A stretch of DNA of 5,546 bases, taken from contig JALVEJ010000020.1 in NCBI GenBank assembly GCA_027031025.1, positions 1-5,546 of the forward strand, in the 5' to 3' direction. Source of the DNA: Flavobacteriales bacterium (GTDB lineage: Bacteria; Bacteroidota; Bacteroidia; Flavobacteriales; Flavobacteriaceae). Below are positions 1 to 5,546 of this stretch, piece after piece (position 1 is the first letter of the stretch; each line of letters begins with the position of its first letter). The translations under genes were made by a program, and so were the position numbers. The notes under the pieces are model-generated. The model was not told the origin of the DNA. It saw nothing but the letters and a program-made list of their open reading frames with translations, and made no database searches.

Positions 1-426
1 TACTACATCAAACGCTTCTTGATTGATGACCTCAAACGCGAAGAAGCCTTTATTCCCGAAAATGCACAATTATTGCAAATATCCTACGATTGGCTGCCGG
101 TTTGGAACTTACACTTTACCAAAGAACGTGGCAAAGACCAAAAACCACCGCAAGAAATCAACGTCAGCGAATTTATCAGTATCAAAGGCATCAAAGCGCA
201 AGGCAATATGTTGAGTAAGAAAAAAATCAAAAATATTGAGATTTTACCTTCTTTACCTTATGAACCGCAAGCCGAAGAAACCACCGAAACAGATGTGGAA
301 GACGATAATATTGATCAAAGTATTGAAGATATTCCGTTTGAAATAAAAATACCGAAACCCGAGGAGAAAATTGATGAACCGGAACCTAAAAAACCGGATA
401 ATACAGAGCCGCCGACTTTATTCTAA
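1..426 (+). CDS. parC: DNA topoisomerase IV subunit A, C-terminal fragment (5' end outside window)
   Basis: Reading frame 1 is open from the first base to the TAA at 424-426 and gives the last 141 residues of a longer protein. ParC is the DNA-breaking subunit of topoisomerase IV, which works with ParE in the cytoplasm to decatenate and relax DNA. The fragment contains none of the catalytic part, which lies upstream of the window. What is visible is the end of the C-terminal region: it opens with YYIKRFLIDD, then has the pattern FTKERGKDQKPP, then INVSEFISIKGIKAQGN, a run typical of Bacteroidota ParC/GyrA-type subunits. After LPSLPYEP comes an acidic, proline-rich tail of about 54 residues ending in PPTLF, probably disordered. 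The true start is missing, so in-frame ATG or TTG codons here are not starts. Assignment to parC rather than gyrA rests on my recall of flavobacterial sequences with the same tail; many databases use 'DNA gyrase/topoisomerase IV subunit A'. It converges on the large minus-strand gene and ends about 90 bases before the shared terminator. Confidence 0.87.
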   Translation, partial: YYIKRFLIDDLKREEAFIPENAQLLQISYDWLPVWNLHFTKERGKDQKPPQEINVSEFISIKGIKAQGNMLSKKKIKNIEILPSLPYEPQAEETTETDVEDDNIDQSIEDIPFEIKIPKPEEKIDEPEPKKPDNTEPPTLF

Positions 427-515
427 CGAACATTGTATATGGAATAATAATATTCGTAAATACCAACTAAAACATCATTAAACCTCATTTGATTTTTTTA
501 ATCAACGGATCATAC

Positions 516-556
516 AAAAAACGGTAAGATTTAAAATTGAAATCCTACCGTTTTTT
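516..556. terminator. Bidirectional intrinsic terminator between convergent genes
   Basis: A 17-base arm at 516-532 pairs with 540-556 across a 7-base loop. The core is CGGTAAGATTT against AAATCCTACCG, flanked by A6 on the left and T6 on the right, so each strand ends its hairpin in a U-tract. There is one imperfect position (527 with 545). It is an A-C mismatch in the plus-strand RNA but a G-U wobble in the minus-strand RNA, so the stem is fully paired only for the large minus-strand gene. It lies 20 bases beyond that gene's stop codon and 90 bases beyond the parC stop, which fits a shared terminator. Termination itself is inferred from the structure. Confidence 0.88.
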
Positions 557-575
557 ATTTAAAAGTATCGCGCAA

Positions 576-3500
576 TTATCTTAAACCTTTTAAAATAGCA
601 AACGTATCATCTTTGAGTTTGATTCTGAACATCAACACTTGGTGTGATAGTTCTTTTAAATCGATAAAAACATTTTTTACGGGGCTCTCCGGTTCAATAT
701 TTTTTAACAATTTACCATTGATACCGTATATCTTGATTTGCATGATATTTTCATTATCACTGATAATATTAAACAAGCCATCATTTGACAATAAATTGAT
801 ATTTTTAACCGGCATGACTTCAATGACATCTAAACTGCTTCTTGTAAAAATCAATTCAAAGCGGTCATCATATCTGCCTGGAACCGCTTGAAAAACATAC
901 GGATTAATTTTTAAGTCGGTAATTACATTTTCATATTTATCATTCAAATAAATATTGACATCTCTATTAAGAATTCCCTCAGCCCTATTCATATGAATTT
1001 GATGCGCTCCTGAATTGTCTGTTACGAATCCTAAGGGAACTGTACGGTCGGTATCGTTCCAAGCGGCAAGTCCTTGAATGACAAATTTTTCCTGCCCTAT
1101 TATAGAATACAAATCAAAATTACCATTGATAGAATGTGCATCAAACAAACGATCTTTGGCATCAGTTGCATTGGCAAAAAATCCAATTAAAGTTTGTTGA
1201 AAATTAGTATTAGTGGTAAAATCAATCCATACTCTATCAAAATTTGTACGGTTTACAAAATCGGTAGGTATCGTTGTGCGTTGACTATTTTTAAAATTTA
1301 AAATTCCTGCTGAATTAGCTTCAACAAAAAATCCCTCGGCTGTTGGCACATAGCGAGTTGCGGCAGGTCCGTTGCCGTTACAAGCAGTCGTGCTTCCGGC
1401 TCCAACCGAATAAGTTGTGTAACCTGCCGGTTGATGATGTCCGGCTGCATCTAATCCGGCACAATTTGTCCACAGATAATAAGCGCCTTGTATATTGGTA
1501 TTGTCACTAGCCAACGTATTAAAATCAATAGGCGAAGGATACGGATTGCCTATTAAATTCCAATCGTCGTCACCTTGTGCGCCTGTTCCATTTACCCCAA
1601 TACTAACTCCGATAATTCCGTTGTTGAATTTTTGTCCGTTTTTTACAAAATCAACATTTAAACTGCCACCTTGAAAACCATTAGGAGCTGAAACGGCATA
1701 GCCTAATCCGGGTTGCATTGCGGTATTGTTACCGGCTGCATTCCAATATTGGATACCTGTGTTAAAGCTATAGTATCGCCAAGCATTAGAGACAATTTCA
1801 CCAAGCGTAAAACTTTCAATGGGGGTTGACCAGTAAACATAATCATACTGATTGTTCATCATTTGACTATAGCGGGTTAGTTTGTATATACCGGTTCCTT
1901 CAATTGTAGCATTATTATCCGATTGTACTAATATGCCCCCGTCATCAATTGTTATTTTTTCATCATTAACTACATCAAATGTCAAGTTGATATAGTCGCC
2001 ATTGTTAATAGTTACCGGATTACCGGCATCGACCTTTAAACCGCAAGCATTGATATTTTTTCCATTAGTAATAAGAATTTCCCTAGTAATAATAAGTCTG
2101 TTTGACAAGTTAGATGGTTGTAAAGTGTTTAAATCTTTATCAAGCCATTGAGCACCATTCCAGTAGGCAATATCAGGACAGTTGGCAGTGGAAACAATAA
2201 TTGTATAATCTTCTACTTCACCATCAAATCCGGTTTCGCAAGCTGTTGGATAATTATTGTATTTTACCGAGACCCGCATTCTGGTTTTCCCGATTGATGC
2301 AGACACCGGAATCACAATAGAAAGCGGGGCATTAGAAGTTATGCCATCTACAACATTTGTTGCACTTCCTAAATCATATTCTTCACCGGCATCGGCAAAA
2401 TCACCGTCTTGATTCCAATCTATCCAAACTTTACTATAAACCGTGTAGTTTCCGTCAGTATCTACATTTACTGATAAATTATAGGTTTGACCGCGTTGCA
2501 CAACTGTAGAAAGGTTTGTATAGTCTTCATAGGCATTGGTTTTTCCCCCTGAATTATTACTGATTTGGTTAAAATTGACTTGCGTAATAGCAGTATTAAA
2601 AGTCATGTTTCCGTTTGAAACACAATAATTAGTTGGAGCATAATCTTTTATGACAAAATTATCAATAGCGATATCCGATTGAAAGCCCCCTCCGGTTATC
2701 CCTGTAAATTTGAATTGCACATTGGCTTGTCCGGCCAAACTTCCTAAATTGGCACCATAATGTATCCAAGCATCTCCTTGATCTCCCGTAATGGCACCTA
2801 TTGTCGTCCAATTTTGCCCATTGTCAGTTGTGTAATATATTTGTAATTCTCCCATGTCGGCGCCATACATATGAGCAAAAAAAGTCATAAAAGGATTTGT
2901 AACATTGGTAAAATTAAAATGCGGTGTTAAAATACTAGCGGTTTTATTAAAGCAACTTGATGCTTCTAAATAAATGTATTTACCGCCGCCGTTAGCATCA
3001 TCGGCGGGACCGGTATTAGCACTGGCAGTCGCACCGGATAAAATATCCCAGTCGCTATCATCACCCGAAACATTATCCCAACAATCTTCAAAATTCACAG
3101 AGCCATCAGCAGTGCAATTGGTAGACGGGCTACTTTCAGTCCAAGCATCAAAATTTTCCAAGTAAGGTATATTTGTAATAGGGTTGCCACAACCGGTAAC
3201 AAAACTAACATTATCTCCGTAAGCTGTTCCATAGGCATTAGTTGCGTATGCTCTGACATAATAAGTTTGGTTGACCGTCAATCCGGTTAAGTTAACAGTA
3301 TATGTTCCGGTTCCAGTTCCGTTTGAAACATGGCTGTCTGTTATAGTCGGATTGGGATTAGTGCTCCAACATAAGCCGCGTTCGGTAACAGCGCTCCCGT
3401 TTTCACTGATGACATTACCTTGTCCTTGCGCATCGGTATCGTTGACTTGAAGCATAGGCAAAGTTTCAACGGTGGGAATTCCATTAGTTGTAGCATTGGC

Positions 3501-5444
3501 AGTAGCGCCGGGAACCAGATAACAATTTCCGGTAGAGTTATATTCAAAAACAGCAAAATGGTAAGTTGTTGCACTATTCAGACCCGTGATACTTACCGAA
3601 GTTCCGGAACCATTATAAACTACATAATTTCCAATACCTATTTGGTCGCCATTGCCAAATGTACTGTTTGCATTATAGGTTGTCCCGTCTACCGGATTAC
3701 TGTTAACAGCGCCGGATTCTCTAACTAATACAATAACTTGATTACCATCACCACGTGTCCACGAGAGGTCAATTTGGTTTATTCCTTGTACATTTGTTTG
3801 TAGATTAGAGGCTTGTATGCTTGGATAATTGCATGGATTAGGAAAAACAAATGAAGCAATTCTAGTGCCGTGCGTATTGCTTTTCTTATATTCACTTGTA
3901 AACCAGAATGTTCTGTTATCCGAAGGGTCAACAGAGATATTACAATAATCACCCCATCTATTATAGTTATCTTGTGAATATTGTCCGTTTTGAATAGAAG
4001 TTTCGTCAATGTCCATCACGCCGTTGGCATTGTTATTTTCTGCGGCAGATTGACCGCAAAATCGAATACTCGGATATGTGCTGTTCCCGTCGGAAACCGA
4101 ATAACCGATACCGATTTCTTTTTGAGCGTTGATAGCAATGGAAGCATTCCAACGTGTAGTATTGTCAGGATTAATATTTCCGGTTTGACGAATATTCCAC
4201 CCGCTTCCTGTGTTTTGTAATTCGTACCAGCGAATAGCGCCTTCATTTGAATTTTCGGCAATAGTATGCGTTACTACCAGACGTTGGTCACCCGAAAAGT
4301 TTCTATAATTGGCTCTATACATCAGAATGGTTGATAAGCCGTCTAATTTTTGGGTGGTTCCGGGTTGTGGTATATTATCCCAGTTTCCTGTAAAATTTCC
4401 TGCAAATGAAGGGACGGCTAAGGTTTGAGTTCGTTGAAAAGTAGAATTGGAAGGCGTATTCCAATCGGCATTGAGTTCAAAAATCCATAATTCGTCGGCA
4501 GGATTGTTTTGGTTGTCATCTGCGATGGTAATAAATTGTCCGGGAGTACCGTTTGGTGCCCAAGCGCCATCATTATCAAGAGGGAGGATACAATGAAAGC
4601 CATCAAAAGTGTCTGGACGATTAGGATTATCAAAACCTATCATTGTAGGATTTGCATCGCCTATAATCATTTTGTCTCTTTCAAAAACGTAAACGTCTTT
4701 ACCATTACTTGTATTAGTTGCCATATAATAGCCGTCTTGCCATATTCCGAATTTCATATAATCCGGTGTATCATCAACATCATAACTCCAAGACCACCAT
4801 GCACCGGTCGGGTCATCTGTTTGAGAAACGGCAATCAACATATAATCATTATTGTTGCACAATGAGAATTCGGCATAAAACCATTTATTAGCTTGTTCGT
4901 CCCAAAGTACGATAGGGTCTCCGTTATTACAATTTGCTCCGGGTAAATTAGGGTCAAAAATGGTGTTTAAATTCGAAGGACCTGCTAGAATGTTGCCATT
5001 TTTATCATAAATAGCATAGGTTGTATTTACAACTTGAAAATAATAATTTTCGTTAACGGATCCGTTAGCATCGGGTGGATACGAACCGGAATCTTGTCCG
5101 GCAAAATTTTTAAGAAGTTGCGGCGCTATTCCCGGTTGTCCTGATCTTGTTTGGTTGAATTGTCCTTGATAAATGGTATTAAAATCAGTAGGCGGATGAA
5201 TGTTGGGATTTAATTCTCTATCCTCATGTTCATTATAAATAAATTCGTTGTTATCTAAACTAAAATCGGTAACAATTGGTTTATCACGCAAATTGTTAGT
5301 TACGGCAAAACCTACCGGATGTTTGATTTCGGTAGGGTGTACCACTCTGTTTTCTTGTTGGATGTTTTGAGCTTGAATTGTACGGGATTGTTGAGCATAG
5401 CCTATAAATCCTAACATTAAAAATAGCAAGGTAATTTTTTTCAT
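576..5444 (-). CDS. Large secreted multidomain protein with FN3-like, MAM and GEVED domains and a T9SS type C-like sorting tail
   Basis: This is a 1622-residue protein, probably exported by Sec and then by T9SS to the cell surface or medium. The ATG start at 5442-5444 is supported by the signal peptide that follows it directly: MKK, a hydrophobic stretch to residue 15, and likely cleavage after YA (residue 17). Approximate domains: 18-105 linker; 106-535 a secreted propeller-like region with SYPPDANGSV, NGDPIVLWDEQANKWFY and DYMKFGIWQDGYYMATN; 543-653 and 654-750 FN3-like, the second with GLCWSTNPNPTI and QTYYVRAYATN; 752-934 MAM, with GGGKYIYLEAS, MYGADMGELQIYY and FQSDIAIDNFVI; 935-1087 GEVED type, ending in GEVEDYTIIV; 1088-1190 a WNGAQW beta-rich segment; 1195-1535 a flavobacterial region with WNLIGNPYPSPIDFN; 1537-1622 the sorting tail, with IKIYGINGKLLK and SHQVLMFRIKLKDD. 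It has 18 cysteines, an even number, consistent with disulfides outside the cytoplasm. No catalytic motif is seen. An adhesive or matrix-binding role is inferred from MAM and FN3. The gene appears monocistronic. Confidence 0.93.
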   Translation of the reverse strand: MKKITLLFLMLGFIGYAQQSRTIQAQNIQQENRVVHPTEIKHPVGFAVTNNLRDKPIVTDFSLDNNEFIYNEHEDRELNPNIHPPTDFNTIYQGQFNQTRSGQPGIAPQLLKNFAGQDSGSYPPDANGSVNENYYFQVVNTTYAIYDKNGNILAGPSNLNTIFDPNLPGANCNNGDPIVLWDEQANKWFYAEFSLCNNNDYMLIAVSQTDDPTGAWWSWSYDVDDTPDYMKFGIWQDGYYMATNTSNGKDVYVFERDKMIIGDANPTMIGFDNPNRPDTFDGFHCILPLDNDGAWAPNGTPGQFITIADDNQNNPADELWIFELNADWNTPSNSTFQRTQTLAVPSFAGNFTGNWDNIPQPGTTQKLDGLSTILMYRANYRNFSGDQRLVVTHTIAENSNEGAIRWYELQNTGSGWNIRQTGNINPDNTTRWNASIAINAQKEIGIGYSVSDGNSTYPSIRFCGQSAAENNNANGVMDIDETSIQNGQYSQDNYNRWGDYCNISVDPSDNRTFWFTSEYKKSNTHGTRIASFVFPNPCNYPSIQASNLQTNVQGINQIDLSWTRGDGNQVIVLVRESGAVNSNPVDGTTYNANSTFGNGDQIGIGNYVVYNGSGTSVSITGLNSATTYHFAVFEYNSTGNCYLVPGATANATTNGIPTVETLPMLQVNDTDAQGQGNVISENGSAVTERGLCWSTNPNPTITDSHVSNGTGTGTYTVNLTGLTVNQTYYVRAYATNAYGTAYGDNVSFVTGCGNPITNIPYLENFDAWTESSPSTNCTADGSVNFEDCWDNVSGDDSDWDILSGATASANTGPADDANGGGKYIYLEASSCFNKTASILTPHFNFTNVTNPFMTFFAHMYGADMGELQIYYTTDNGQNWTTIGAITGDQGDAWIHYGANLGSLAGQANVQFKFTGITGGGFQSDIAIDNFVIKDYAPTNYCVSNGNMTFNTAITQVNFNQISNNSGGKTNAYEDYTNLSTVVQRGQTYNLSVNVDTDGNYTVYSKVWIDWNQDGDFADAGEEYDLGSATNVVDGITSNAPLSIVIPVSASIGKTRMRVSVKYNNYPTACETGFDGEVEDYTIIVSTANCPDIAYWNGAQWLDKDLNTLQPSNLSNRLIITREILITNGKNINACGLKVDAGNPVTINNGDYINLTFDVVNDEKITIDDGGILVQSDNNATIEGTGIYKLTRYSQMMNNQYDYVYWSTPIESFTLGEIVSNAWRYYSFNTGIQYWNAAGNNTAMQPGLGYAVSAPNGFQGGSLNVDFVKNGQKFNNGIIGVSIGVNGTGAQGDDDWNLIGNPYPSPIDFNTLASDNTNIQGAYYLWTNCAGLDAAGHHQPAGYTTYSVGAGSTTACNGNGPAATRYVPTAEGFFVEANSAGILNFKNSQRTTIPTDFVNRTNFDRVWIDFTTNTNFQQTLIGFFANATDAKDRLFDAHSINGNFDLYSIIGQEKFVIQGLAAWNDTDRTVPLGFVTDNSGAHQIHMNRAEGILNRDVNIYLNDKYENVITDLKINPYVFQAVPGRYDDRFELIFTRSSLDVIEVMPVKNINLLSNDGLFNIISDNENIMQIKIYGINGKLLKNIEPESPVKNVFIDLKELSHQVLMFRIKLKDDTFAILKGLR

Positions 5445-5464
5445 AAGTTTATTGTTTGTTATTA

Positions 5465-5472
5465 CAAATATA
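5465..5472 (-). promoter_or_regulatory. Bacteroidota-type -7 promoter box for the large secreted protein gene
   Basis: On the minus strand this reads TATATTTG, an exact match to the Bacteroidota -7 consensus TAnnTTTG. It ends 20 bases before the ATG, so transcription would start about 14-16 bases upstream of the start codon. There is no exact TTTG or TTG at the usual -33 distance; the nearest candidate is TGTTT at 5495-5499, 22 bases upstream, which is weak. The stretch between box and start, AACAAACAATAAACTT, is A-rich with no Shine-Dalgarno sequence, as is common in this phylum. The rest of 5445-5546 is AT-rich with no gene visible. Confidence 0.6.
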
Positions 5473-5546
5473 ATACAATAAACTATGAAAAATTAAACAT
5501 TACGCTTTTTTAACACAATTTGTTTGAGTAGTTTTTAAAATTTAGT

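Noticed and set aside
23..214. A 63-codon plus-strand frame overlapping the start of the topoisomerase fragment.
   Set aside because: It lies in another frame of a clearly conserved coding region and shows no recognisable protein features.
489..505. Small palindrome TTGATT-TTTTT-AATCAA between the two genes, a possible second terminator or operator.
   Set aside because: The stem is only 6 AT-rich pairs with no following U-tract on the plus strand. The strong hairpin at 516-556 explains termination.
2808..2831. Asp-box-like sequence TTDNGQNW (residues 872-879) hinting at a sialidase repeat.
   Set aside because: It is a single copy and sits inside the MAM-type jelly-roll domain, where such strand-turn sequences are common. 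No series of repeats is present.
2974..4865. Several open frames of about 60-118 codons on both strands inside the large gene.
   Set aside because: They overlap a continuous 1622-residue frame with recognisable domains throughout. Their translations have no family resemblance or plausible start context.
1..5546. A possible new multi-gene system such as a defence, mobile or biosynthetic locus.
   Set aside because: The window has only two genes, convergent and unrelated in function, with no transposase, inverted terminal repeats, direct-repeat array, tRNA or paired toxin-like small genes.

Overview
The window looks like low-GC chromosomal DNA from a member of the Bacteroidota, most likely class Flavobacteriia. 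Three things point there. The topoisomerase subunit A tail at the left has the flavobacterial form. The large protein has a secreted, Type IX secretion system (T9SS)-style architecture. The only recognisable promoter element, TAnnTTTG, is the Bacteroidota -7 box.

The layout is simple. Positions 1-426 hold the 3' end of a plus-strand gene for topoisomerase IV subunit A (parC type), which begins outside the window. Positions 427-575 are a short intergenic spacer with one strong hairpin, flanked by T-tracts on both strands, that can terminate transcription from either side. Positions 576-5444 hold one minus-strand gene for a 1622-residue secreted multidomain protein. Positions 5445-5546 are its upstream region, with a -7 promoter box placed to give a very short leader.

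The large protein reads, from the N-terminus: signal peptide; a roughly 430-residue secreted repeat or propeller-like region; two fibronectin type III-like domains; a MAM domain; a GEVED-type domain with a calcium-loop-like motif; a long flavobacterial 'GNPYPS' region; and a C-terminal tail that resembles the T9SS type C sorting signal rather than the common type A signal. The inference is a cell-surface or released adhesin-like or carbohydrate/matrix-interacting protein. No catalytic site is recognisable.

The two genes converge and share only the terminator, so there is no sign that they work together. I found no mobile element, RNA gene, CRISPR array or multi-gene novel system. The points of most interest are the mosaic architecture, the unassigned N-terminal region and the variant sorting signal of the large protein.
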